Source: Branchiostoma lanceolatum
Taxonomy: Eukaryota; Chordata; Leptocardii; Amphioxiformes; Branchiostomatidae
Reading direction: 5' to 3'
DNA length: 64,000 bases
Assembly: GCF_035083965.1 (NCBI RefSeq)
Contig: NC_089730.1
Coordinates: 17,591,242-17,655,241, forward strand
Below are positions 1 through 12,203 of this stretch, in pieces (position 1 is the stretch's first letter; every line of letters begins with the position of its first letter). The notes under the pieces were generated by a model, which worked only from the letters and a program-made list of their open reading frames with translations, did not search any database and was not told the DNA's origin. Made by a program: the position numbers and the translations under genes.

Positions 1-2654
1 ACACCTGTTCGAAATGGTGCAGTTGCAAACCATACCCAGCTAATGAACTAGAAGTAATTACCGAATCAAAGCATATAACAACTCCCAATTACACCTATGT
101 AACGGGGGACACTGACATTGGAGGCTGTAATTATTAATTAGGGAAAGCGGCCATTGTCAACTTACAGCCTAAATTGCACTATGGTCTTTTAACGTGAAAT
201 ACAAACAATATTGATATTATACACAATTGTCATTGTCGATATAACATATATGAATATATATATACAAATATAATATGACATATGTGTAAGCATTTTCAAA
301 AGAACCTATTATGCTTTATATTGTTGTATGTATGAATGGCAAAGTAGCTTTAGATTATAAGACATGTACTTTTGAATGATAGTACATTATAGGTTGATGA
401 TTGATACCATTTTGCTGCGAGTTAAACGGGTTTTGTCAATTGTGACGTATTTAATGTCAAGGACATGTCTGTGCTGTATAACAATGGAACAATACCCATG
501 CGCACCTGCACACGTGACGTTATTGTTCTCTTGATAGACAGCCGGTTGGAAGTCACGTTCGGTTCGGTCGCTGTTGCAGTTGACGGAAACGCTCTGCACG
601 TGCGACAGCTTACAGTAATGAACGATAATGAAGCCGGCGTCATACAGCTGGGTGATAGCTCGTTCGATGGGTTAGCCTGGAAACCATACCGTCGGGGGCT
701 CCCCGATATCTCTACGGCGCTGGGCCCGGAGTGATCCCCGCCCGCCAAGACAGCTTAGTCCGCTCGGGGTGTGTTTATGGCCTTGGATTACATTAGGGTG
801 GAACACTCTATGGCAGCTAAAGTAGAAAGGCTGCGAAATTCTATATGCCAGCTAAGTAGACAGGCTGACAGAAACGGCTCAATAATGCAGAATGGGCCCG
901 GTTAAACACCCCTGAGCCGACCCCTAGAGACTGGGACCAGGCTATCGATGGGTCTGCTAGGCACGTTTCCCGAGGTTCAATTTACACACAGATTTTCGGA
1001 GTCGACTCGGGGCTGTGTGTGAGGAGCTTTAGGCTGCTCAAGTGGAGTTTTCCACCAAGAAAACGCTACTTGAGTGGACCAGTGTTCTCCATGCACAGTC
1101 CTGAATCGACTCCAAGTTGATTAAAAAACTTGTGTGTAAATCGTCAACGGTCGTCACCAATCGATCTTTCCATAACTTTCTTGTGACAAGATGCAAAATC
1201 ATGTATAAACCAACTTTTTAATCACAAATGTGCGACTGCGTCGGAATAGAAGGTAAAATAAAGTGCTCCAGCTCGGTTTTGAACCCAAGTAAAAAAAAAA
1301 ACTATTTTCTAAACCCTAATTAAGAAACTACCCAACGAAACGTTACGCTGTTGACAGCGGTCAGTCAATCTGCACAATCATTTTTCACAGAAAGACTTTG
1401 TTCGTGTTTTGACTGTGATTGCAAAACAAAATTAGATTAAGTAAATACGATGTATGTGAACATTTCAAATATTTATCCCGGCTGGTCTAAGCATCACATA
1501 TATTTTCACTCTTAGTGACCATAGAAAGTATTTCATAAATATCAAAGTATTGGAAAATTAATAAGGAGATGACTACAATTTGTGTTATGATATTTTATGC
1601 ATGTATGAGTTACGTTTTTAGTTTCTTAGCTTTTTTTTGACGGCCTTTTAGTTACGCTGTTTTATGTTGTGAATGTGTAATTTACTTTAAAATGTGGAGT
1701 AAACGGGAAACAAACAACTGATATGATCAGCCTGACTTAGCACACAATGTATAATGCACTGTAAATATGTTACTATGACACAACCAGAATCTTTATGTGA
1801 TATGTGGTTTAATCTTGAACCATCCTGCCAGTCTATGTACTGTAACACAATGTCATATACTCTTTGGTGCCAACATTGTAACATGTGTAATATATTATGC
1901 TGTAACATTGATGTATATTGTGAATAAACTGTGGAAAAAAAATTGTGTACGCAGACAGTGATTTCTATTTTAGATCACGAAGGCCGCCGTAACCTACAGT
2001 ACCTATTGTTCCAGACAGGTGCGCTGAAGAGTACATCATTAAGTAGCATCTTAATTTTCATTTAATTTGTCCGCTGTGATTACAAAATTACATTGTTATC
2101 TGTCGAATGCACTTGTAATTATGCATTGTTAGCTCTACCTTATACATTTTACCTGAGGCAGGAAGGTTAAAGTTTATCTAAGGACACCAGGCTACTACAA
2201 TAATACACTGTAAGGAACAAACCTTCGAATTCATTGTGTTTAGATCATAAGAGCTAACAGTAGCCATGAACGCACTAAAAAGGTTTACGTTAGCTTCTTG
2301 AACGGTTTCTAAGTCAAAGGCTTTCTTCCGAGCCTGGCTTAGATTGAGACTTCGTATATGTCGTTCTTCTGATTGTAGTGGTTTTATGTATAGTTTAGGG
2401 AGGGGTACGGTGTGAAACAGACACAGTCTCTCCAAGCAGATACAGGTCGTCAAATGTTCAGCTAGAAAATGTCATGACCATTCCTTCTAACATCTCCTTG
2501 TAGTTTCCAAACTCATATCTGATTCAATGTCCACCCAACACTTTCATAATTGTCCAACAAATAGTTGCCAGTACTACATGTAATGCGCACAAAAAATGCG
2601 TTTGTATGCTTACTGATGCATTGGGAACAAGTAACAGTTAACTTCAGTGCACAG

Positions 2655-2765
2655 TGAACCAGTCAGAAACGCACCGAAGAAGATGCTAGACGGTCATCGA
2701 AACGTCGGCTGTTGTTGAATATGTGGTGGTGAATAAAGAACTTTGTTATTCAGTCATTCACCAAC
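2655..2765. repeat. Single arm of a foldback MITE family
   Basis: The stretch with GAACCAGTCAGAA, a GGTCATCGAAACGTCGG-type motif and a TTATTCAGT end resembles the right arm of the palindromic element at 32007-32241. The left arm is missing, so this looks like a decayed or half copy. Confidence 0.5.
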
Positions 2766-5700
2766 CGAAAGTGTATATTTAGGGATATTTGTCTAACAGA
2801 CTTTTAGTCACTTTTATTTGGTTAAGGTATCGAGTTAATTATTGTCTATGGCTAAACGATTACAACTCTAAGTCTAAGCTCAGTATTCTATATGACAATG
2901 CACTACGGACAGCCCTGTTTACACAAGTATGGGTTAACAGCGGATTTGTCAACGGTGTATATGGCCTCATGTACATGTAGAAAAGGGCTAACGTGGAACA
3001 AGTTTACTTTGATTTCTTAGGTTACAGTCACAGTGCACCTGGTATAGACACGGTAATTTCAAAGAGCATATGATGGAAATGTTGTCTATACAATCATACT
3101 ATTAGACGCATAAGTAAAGTTGTTAGTGGTTTAATGAGTGTGTGATTCTGTGTGCGTTACGTGCGTACATTTGTGCGTTTTGTGATCTCTATGTGGAAAT
3201 GTTTGTGTATGTTTTGTATCATGCGATATGTTTGTTTGCATACACACCTTGTGTTCGTACATGCATGTGTTTTGTGTACACTTGCATTGTGTCCATTTTA
3301 ATCAATTGAAATTATTACTCAACTTTGTTTACCATCCTCTATGTCAAATTCTGTAAAACTTAACGCCCCCCTCCCCCTTACGAACCCCCAAGTTGTCCAT
3401 TATTATGGACTGTAGTACTTACACTTATAGAGACTACTCTTGCCCAAACCAGCAAGTCGTTAGTGTGTCGTTAGTATTTCCAGACAGATGGGCAGGAGTT
3501 TCCCAGTAAAGGAGACCATATGTGTGAACGGGCGTCCCCACTGCCGACCCTCCCAATCCTTTCTGTACCACCGCCAGAGGCCTTCTCTCAAACCCCCATT
3601 CCATTCTGTCCAACAACGATGGACAATCTGTTACACTTATCCCTCATGCGGGTGTTGGAATATCCGTTACAAAGCTGTTCAAAATGAGCGTTACACGATT
3701 ATCTATTGTACATACAAGACCAACGCATCTGGGCGATGTATAGGAAAGAGAAAAATTGATGTAAACAAACAGGATTACATTAAACCCGCATGCATGCAGG
3801 AAGTGTTTACTATTGCAGTTTAATAAAAGAAGGATCAGTAGCCTATTTTCAACGGTATTTTGTGGGATTTTGTGGTGGTGGCCCTCTGCACAATGTAGCG
3901 ATTGTCCGTAGGCAATACATGACTGACATGTTATATCTAGGATAAGTATTATAAACGCATTGTGGTGAAACTACAATAAGGATAAACGGGTTAGACACGG
4001 TTTAGATTGGGCCCGGGTAGGGAAAATGGTACACTGAATGAGCTGATATTAGCGTCATTTGTGTATATGGGATTACGTATGTTTTAACCAAAACGTAAAA
4101 TACCATTTAAGATATATCAAAAAGCTTTTAGTAGTCTAGTATTGCAGCTGAAAATGAAACCCACTGAATACGACTACAATAGAGCGTCTGTCTGATAGTG
4201 TTGAAAATATGTTAAAGCCAGTGCAAATAAACAATGATTTCACTAAGCGAGTGGTCTTTGAAATATTGCCGAAAACAAGTCCCTGAATAAAAATGTCTTC
4301 TGTTTCAGTTTCGTCTTTAAAAGTGTAGGCTACAAAATCATCATCAGAATTGATGGCATGTGCACAGAATGTACTTTCGTGTACAAAGAATGTTTGTTTT
4401 CGTATAACGAGAGCAACATAAACAACATTAAGTATAGGTCACATAATATTTCATTCGAATTGATGTCATGTATGCAAAATGAATTTTCATGAACCGAGAA
4501 TTATGTGTTTGCGCATACCGGGAACAACATAAACAACATTTGAATATTGCTTTAAAGATAATGAATAAACGAGAGCCCGGGTTTCCATAAGTTTTACTTA
4601 TCGATAAGGGACATGATAATATACGAGCAGGGCCAATCTCAGTATGTAAACTATTTCATTATGAAATACCACGCTATCTCCCCCACTTATAGTAGGCCTA
4701 CGGAAAAATGTTTTGTTTTCGGTTATCCAGGGACCCTAGGCTTTCTGAGGTCTGGCAATGGACATCAAATTTCCGATGTAATATTTCAATGGTGAAATTC
4801 AAAACAGACACCCTGCATTTCACTCCATTAGTAGATTTGGGTTTTGAACAATTGATGTAAGAATGTGTAGTAAATATTGTACTTTGTTCCGTTTACATGT
4901 GATTGCACAATGTATAAAGTTATCTGTATATTAATACAATGTGATGTTGAAAATCATGGTGTTCCGCATTTCAGTTTAGAATTATATTAAACGGTTGGAT
5001 CGATCCAGTGGAAAACCCGAAATAAGGAAAAACCCATGCCTACCTACGTAATTTTTTCAACACCATAATGAAAAACACAGCATTGCTTTTCCATGGCCTA
5101 ACCGATATTGGCCGCACCTGTCACAAAAACACGTCTCCAAAATCACAACAGAACTATTTATTAGCATTAACTTAAGGTGCCATTTTACTGTCACAAAAAC
5201 CCCGCCGCCATACCGTCCCCTTAGGTAACACCGTCCGCCATTATGTCATTAGCAGATCGTATCCGCACATTCGGGAATCGCCCCGGCTATTGTTAGGACT
5301 CAATTATAGAGTTTTAAGTGGGGTTTCTATCCCCCCGAGGGTTGGCTGGCGAGTCGGGGTGCCGCTCAATGTTGGCGATAACAGAGCCCAAATCTACACA
5401 ATAGATATACATGGAAATTTGTAATATTTTATGGATAGTTCAGATAAAAATCTGTCACAGTGATATGGAAATGATTTCTCGTGTTGTAGATTTGTGGCTC
5501 AGTGTACAAGTCGTTGTTCTAACAATCGAATTTTCTTAAGTTTCTTTATGTCGTTCCTGGATGTAATATGTAGGTCATCATTATGTTTGGATGGAGATTT
5601 GATTCGGTGACATTACATGGTTTTAGTGGCATATATTGTTGTACATAAGGGTTTCTACCGTAGAGAGACAATATTTGAAAAGTCAATTCTACATTGTAAC

Positions 5701-6521
5701 ATTGATATAACAAACACTACAAATTCTGGGTCGTTTTCTTGAATTTGAAATAGGTAAATCTTTAACTTATTCAATGTACTTCACAATACTTGTGTTTAGC
5801 TTTGTTAACGTTTGGGTGGTTGTGTACTGCGTGTGTAAACGGGTCCACATATTAGTAATTATATGAAATTTGTTCTCGTAGAATCTTATTTTCAATAGAT
5901 TTCATATATATCTATCCTATGTGAGGTATTTCGTTTCCAGTCAAAGGACATGAATGAAAATAGGAATAAAAATGTAGACATTTTATGACTTATAATGTGT
6001 CACTTCTAGATCAATTTAAGGGCCCTATCTTATTTGTCACACAATATATGTCAACGACAAAGGCATTATTGGGATAGTCGAAGGTATGTCGTGAAAACGT
6101 GAACTGTTTTGCGCGGGATAATCTTGTCGCAGATATATGTCCACGGCGGTTCTACCATCATCATCATGCCCGTGTGTCAGCGGTCACATTTGTCGTTATA
6201 GACCTTTGGCACAGTCTGTGACAGAACCAACCATCGACAAGCCAAAGTAGGCTTTTCCGTATGGAAACAGTTGAACTTTATACGACGCATGAACGACTAT
6301 TCCAAGGATGCCAGTTTATATTCGTACGACGATCGTACGGCGTAGGTGGTTTGCCCAAAATACGGTACGACAAGACAAGGCTTCGCTATCTGTACAGAGG
6401 CTTCGCTATTTGTACATGCCTTCCCTTAAAAATGACCCATAACAGTTGTGTACAGACCCGTTTCTTTTCGAAAACATTTCTAACCGGCTAGCCTATTAGC
6501 CGGGAACCCTCCTAGCGTTAA

Positions 6522-6667
6522 GAATCGAAATGTCTTTGCGCTGTCAAAGGGCAAGCGGCCGAAGACAAAGCATCAAAAACAAACCTTGGCCGGACAGGGG
6601 GATGTCCCAGCGGGCAGGCCCGGCCTCAGTACGCCTCGGCACCGAGAAAATTACAGACCCGCTCCGC
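6522..6667. repeat. GC-rich segment related to 15773-15900
   Basis: This segment shares an ordered series of short matches with 15773-15900, in the same orientation: AATGTCTTTG, then CAAA-GG, then ACAAA-CATCAAA, then a GAAAATTA/GAAATTA-AGACC core in GC-rich sequence. It lies about 2.8 kb beyond the PRDM12 stop codon. It could be an interspersed repeat or a duplicated regulatory element; the sequence alone does not decide. Confidence 0.45.
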
Positions 6668-8111
6668 TTCTAGACGTGGGAAAAACGGTACGACATCAAT
6701 TTGTGAGCCATCTACTCGAGTATTAGAGCGTCGTTTGAATAAAGGAGAGCCGTATGTTTTTGTAAGGTGCTTTCATGAACAAAATGTTCTCAAACACAAG
6801 AACCGGTGATTATACTATGAACATGAGGTTCAAAGTGAGCAAAATAAGACCCTTTTTTGTCAGTCTGTACAATTTCACCTTTAAGGGAACTCTTGGGAGA
6901 ACACTTAAGCTGTGTTTCTGACTTAACAAATGCTTTTGAGGGCAACAATGTTATATAAGAAACTCCGTTACAACAGCACCGTCGTTTCGTTGTTCTAGAA
7001 AAAGCCTTATCACCAAAAGTAGCTGAACGCATTCGCAGTGACTGAGACTACGCGTTTACTAGAAATTGTTATATCTTTTTTGTTTAGGTAGTTGTTGATC
7101 GGTGTTCTTCACAAGCGTTTATCTGACAGTGGCAGAACTTCCATTTCGTCAATAAAAAAGTTTACAGTTATGGATGAAAAGGGTTGTTTTTTTGTGATTC
7201 CTGTAATAATTGTTTTAGGTACAAAATCTGATATTTTTATTTCGAGATTTTTCTAGGAGATTTAATTTTTTTTTACTGCTTGCCGGCTATTGTTCCAGTT
7301 CCATTTTATTTCATATTTAACTGGATACTTTCAGTTGCCAGATAGCAACAATTTAAGATTTGGCAAATTTGAACAGTTTATTACACCAAGAAAGAATTCT
7401 GAGGGAATCCGGTGAGGTCCAATGAGAGGGGGCTTTAAACAGAACTTCTTGGTTGTCCTACGCCCCCTCCCCAATAACAGCCCTTAGAAACCGCATTTAC
7501 CGTTCAGCTCAGTAAGAGTATGTGCGAGCACTAGCATGTATAATATATGGTGTATAAAGCCTGTAAATGATAGGTTTGGTGTTGAGACCATCTGTTGTCT
7601 GGCCGGAGAACAGATTAAGACGTCACGGTGGAGAATGTCGCGAACATGACGGCACGCCAGCGCGCATGACACGATTGTTCTCCCTCAGCACGACGCTCCT
7701 CTCAATAGGCACACCGCGATGGTCTGAAGCGAGTAAATTGTTCGAGCTATAGCTACCCCGGGTTTAGGCTAACAAAAGAGCAGTCACCGCGAGCCTTCTG
7801 TCTTGTTTGTGTATTCTATATAATGATAAACACGGTATATTTCACGTAAGCATTCAACGCCTAATTCTTCGAACGGTAACTTTTGTATTATGCAACGTTT
7901 GCTACGTGTTTGCGCGTTCGGCAAAGATGCGGGTTTGCCTTCGGTACTTTTGTGTCGTTTTGCCTTTTTAAAACTGGACAAACAAGTAAGTAAAAGAGGC
8001 CGAATACGAAGTTCTTTGCTTTCAGTCAAGATATTCGGAAATAGTGCTTTAACTATTTTGTCGAAACTGATTTTGCTAACGTTGAATACTATTAGTCTCT
8101 ACCAGACTTGC

Positions 8112-8165
8112 TATGCCGGCTTTAGGGCGAACATTTGACAGAGAGGTCGGCCACCATAGGGTAAC
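8112..8165. repeat. Short segment related to 61458-61515
   Basis: GCCGGCT, then a TAG-rich spacer, GAACATTTG, GGCCAC and GGGTAAC occur in the same order and with similar spacing as in the segment at 61.46 kb. This suggests a dispersed repeat family. Only part of the unit is recognisable. Confidence 0.35.
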
Positions 8166-9181
8166 CATTTCCAGCTTATTCATTATCGATACGCCAGTAG
8201 AAAGGCCTGGTGGATGCTAGAATATTGCAAGGCTTTTAAAAGCCACCACAGTCTTGACAAAAACCTACGCTAGCTATCCTGTGTGACGATCACTTCGCCA
8301 CGCCTGTCAGCGCGACATTGTGGGGTACACAGATTGACTGTGCCGACCGACCTCAGCACTCCTCTCTTGTCCAGAACACGTTTCAAATCGCCCCCACAGA
8401 CACACAGGACTAGAACGTTGCACCGCCTTAGGTCTGACCTCGCTGCTTTATGTTTGCGAACCTTTTCTTGACGAGGTTGGAGCGCGAACCAACAAGATTT
8501 ATCATCATTTCTGGACGCGGTTACGCTTGTTAGACAGGTCGTCACTAGAACAGGACGAACAGATGTTACAAGCCGTGTACGTGTGTGAGGTTGTCTATGT
8601 AGGAGAGGTTTTTTTAGGCAAAAGCGTTCATAATAAAACTCTTCTCCTAAATAGTAAATTACATATCATATTAAAACCAAAAGAAACATTCATAATCGAC
8701 GCTCTCGTATGCGTATGATCCAATCATGCCTTTTAGCCAAATATGAAATTACGGTGTAACGATATCTTGCCTAATGAAACATAAAGAGTAACAAAAAGAA
8801 TACACTCTTCTCGCACAATCACACATATTGGTTGCTCAATGATGACTACTATGATATATGATATTTTTAACGTATAATGCAAACTAATGTATTCTACAGG
8901 AAACGCTTGGTAAGTTTGTTTAAATTGAACTTTTGAATGGCACGAGAAATAACACAATTGATATGTTTCCTACATTGTGTTTTTGTAAGAGTAACCTCGG
9001 AATATGACTAAATCACGACTATATGACGTAGATATTTGCCTTTTAAAAGACTTTCCCTTTACATCATTTTATCTACACTTCTTGCAATTACCTGTTCTGA
9101 TAGCATGGTTTTTCAACGAGAAGCAGTTTCACGTCGCCCTAAAAGAAGAAACGCAAACCAGTATTGCATTTTCATTCATGG

Positions 9182-9187
9182 TTTATT
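9182..9187 (-). terminator. Polyadenylation signal for PRDM12
   Basis: The plus strand reads TTTATT, which is AATAAA on the minus strand. It lies about 250 bp beyond the PRDM12 stop codon, a normal distance for a 3' UTR. Assigned by position and consensus only. Confidence 0.45.
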
Positions 9188-9435
9188 GCCATATATCAGA
9201 AGAGAAAGGCATCGAGTAAGTTAACACTATATTTACAGTATTTACATAGAAGTGAAAATGGCAATAGAGTTCGTTTTATCATGAAAAAGATTTTACAAAC
9301 ATTCGACAGCTATTCCAAATAGACCACATTGCTTTACAAGAGAAAAAAATTGTCTAATATTTGCTGTAAGTTCTGGCTTTCTATTTTCACTGAAAACGGA
9401 GGATTTTGGACTGATCTCTGACCACTGTACAGATT

Positions 9436-12162
9436 TCAACATGGCGACCGAACGAACGTCATGGGGTTCTCAGTCCGTACCCTCTCGGACGCGAAGTAAG
9501 CTGTGAAGAACGACTGGTCAGGAGACGGCGTCGACCTGTCGCTGTTACCGTCTGATTTCGTGTCCCGGATGTAGGTGGAGGAGTCTGCCTGGAGCGCATG
9601 CGCGGGAAGGGAGGGACTAGTGGATGATGGGGCGGACTCCGTGCTGGTGGGCATGCGGTGCCGGGAGCTCTTCTGGTGCGCTCGGAGCCCTGCTAGTTGT
9701 GAGTACGCGCTGTGGCAGATGTCGCACCTGTATGGCTTCTCTCCTGCAAAATATCACAAAAAGAACGGTTTTCAGAAAGTGGCCATCAGCCGTATTCACT
9801 ATCGTTAAATGTATCGAAGTCCGTTGTCGAATTCCAATATCGTAGAATTTGCAAACAGACAATGCTAGAACTAAACATCAGATGAAAAATAATCGTTTTG
9901 TATTTTAATAGAAAAATTAACAATCTTTAGCAATTTGCGCATGCGTACCTGTGTGTAATCTAATATGGTTCCTCAGCGTTGATGACTGACTGAAGCTTCT
10001 CTGACAGAACTTGCAGATGAAGGGTTTCTCCAGGGTGTGAATGCGCATGTGCGAGCGGAGGTTGCTACGTGAGTTGAAGCCCCGATTGCAGACGACACAT
10101 TTTAATCGGTGCGTTATCGGCGCCGGCCGCTCTGCCGTCACTGTCTCGTCTGAAAAACGCGTTGTAATATCATCTTAGATATGGGAATAATATGTATGAG
10201 AATAACCTGTATAGAACAATAACAACAGCATAAAACTACTTTGTTGTAAACTTAAATGGCTCTGCTGAAGTTAAAAGTGATATCCACCTTTTTTTCTGAC
10301 TACATCTATCTGCACTACATCAGAATACATTATTGTATTATGACGTATTTTTATCACATTTTGTATTCTAAATACGGTGAAGTTTGCTAACCTTCTTTCT
10401 TAGTTGCAAACTCCTCTGGCTGTGGGACTCCGGGGATCCCCAGAAATGTTGAAGGGCTGAACCGGTACCACACTAACAGTTCCTCGTCCGGCGGAATGGC
10501 CTGCAGAGAAATGTGAATGTAGAGAGGAGGGTTTGTCATTGTCTAAATACATTTCTACTTGGAAAGGAAAATCAACATTGAAGTTCATAAAATACATGCC
10601 GATAGAAAAAGTAAAAAAGACTATTTTTCGTAGAAAAAAAAACAGTCATGATTTTAAAAAAAACATGAACATCATTTATGTTACAAAGCTTATTGGAAGT
10701 AAAAATTATGTCGTAATTAGAATAAAAGACCGTACATTTTAGTTATAGTAAGCATATAGATACATATACGCAAGGAACGTCATGGCTTTACAAGAAAAAA
10801 ATATGAACGCTTTCTGACCTTCATGGCTCTGTAGTAGATGTGTTCTCCCTTCTGGAGCAGTTCCAGGTTCTGCTCCTGGTCGCTTCTTGCGCAGTTGACG
10901 TACGCCATCCAGCTTCGGTCTTCCTGGCGACTAGCGTCGACGTAATGACTCAGGTCACCGTACGGCGTGAACACCTGGACGAGAAATGACGTCAAGGTGT
11001 GTATAGAGACAATATCCTGACATTAAGGTTAATTCAACTGTATTGTTACAGGGAATGCTTTCTTATATCCTTGACGGCGGTTGGTTTTGCCACATACATT
11101 AAACCCACATATCACAGAAAAAGTGGGATCATTCGTCATCCACAGTCTCGGAAAAAGAAGTCGAACTCAATAAGTTAGAACTTAGTGGCAGTAGTTAAGA
11201 CTAGAGTAGACATTTGTTATACTGTTCATTATTGTCTGTCCGTCCACTCCGTGTTACATGTACATGTACTTGCAATTAGCCTACGGGCAGGAATTTGCAA
11301 TAAAACTTTTCTATTAAAATCTTACGGCGACCTATTAGGAATGCGACCGCGCCGTGAGATGACAAAGTTCGTTGTGGGAGTTCACAAGCGAACGCCAAAC
11401 CAATCCAGCGATCACTCAAACGACTTGAAGGTACATGTAGCCGAATGATAGTACGGGGTCAGGATTTTTAAAATGCTTCGTTCAATGAAAAATATAAGGA
11501 ATTGAAAAAAAGTGATCACAATGGTCAGAAGGTACTATCATTGTAAAGATGACCATTAGCATACATTTCATTTTCAGCGTACATTTTGTGTAAGATCACG
11601 ACTTTATGCTAGGGTCACATTTCCAAGCCGGGGCCCGGCCGGGCAGTTTGCCGGAGCGAAAAGTACGACATAAAAGACAACAAGAGACATAAACGTAAAA
11701 ATGGTTCTTTATGAGCATGACTTGTGTATATTTTCTTATATCAATTTTTATTTTACGTTCCCGCAAACAGTCCGGCCGGGCCCCTGTATGGAAATGTGAC
11801 CCAAGCATAAGCGGCCATATTGGTGAAAAGCACTACATCTATTTTTTCACGACGGACAAGTAACGGATAGGAAATGAAAGAACCGTACCTCCCACATGAA
11901 CTCGTTCTCCACGCACGGGTCCACGTCGGTCGGGTTGACCCTCCTCCCGGTGTACGGGCCCATCTCCGTGCCCTCCTTGATCCACGTGCGGGCGAACACG
12001 CCCCAGCGCCGGCAGGGGATCAGGCTACTGCGCGCTTCCAGCTGGGGCGGGAGAACCAGACCCGGTAGGCTAGACACATCTGTGAAGGGAACAAAAATTA
12101 TGATTTTTCTCTCAACATCTCGGTGTCTCTGTCTCTCTCTTTCTCTCCCTCTCTCTGTGTCA

Positions 12163-12203
<41 letters not shown>

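Larger units (their letters stand above)
1..9181. other. Intergenic region without a recognisable gene
   Basis: I found no exon here that I can tie to a protein family. Open frames are short and lack recognisable motifs. The 3' side borders the end of the PRDM12 gene, which is on the minus strand. Visible structure is limited to a GC-richer patch at 420-1130 with a hairpin at 1037-1074, a repeat arm at about 2660-2760, a GC-rich segment at 6522-6667 that resembles one inside PRDM12 intron 1, and a segment near 8112-8165 that resembles one at 61.46 kb. Distal regulatory DNA for PRDM12 is possible but not shown. Confidence 0.6.

Noticed and set aside
465-734. 89-codon plus-strand frame with an overlapping 108-codon minus frame
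   Set aside because: No domain, no splice signals and no homology that I recognise; overlapping frames in a GC-richer patch are expected by chance.
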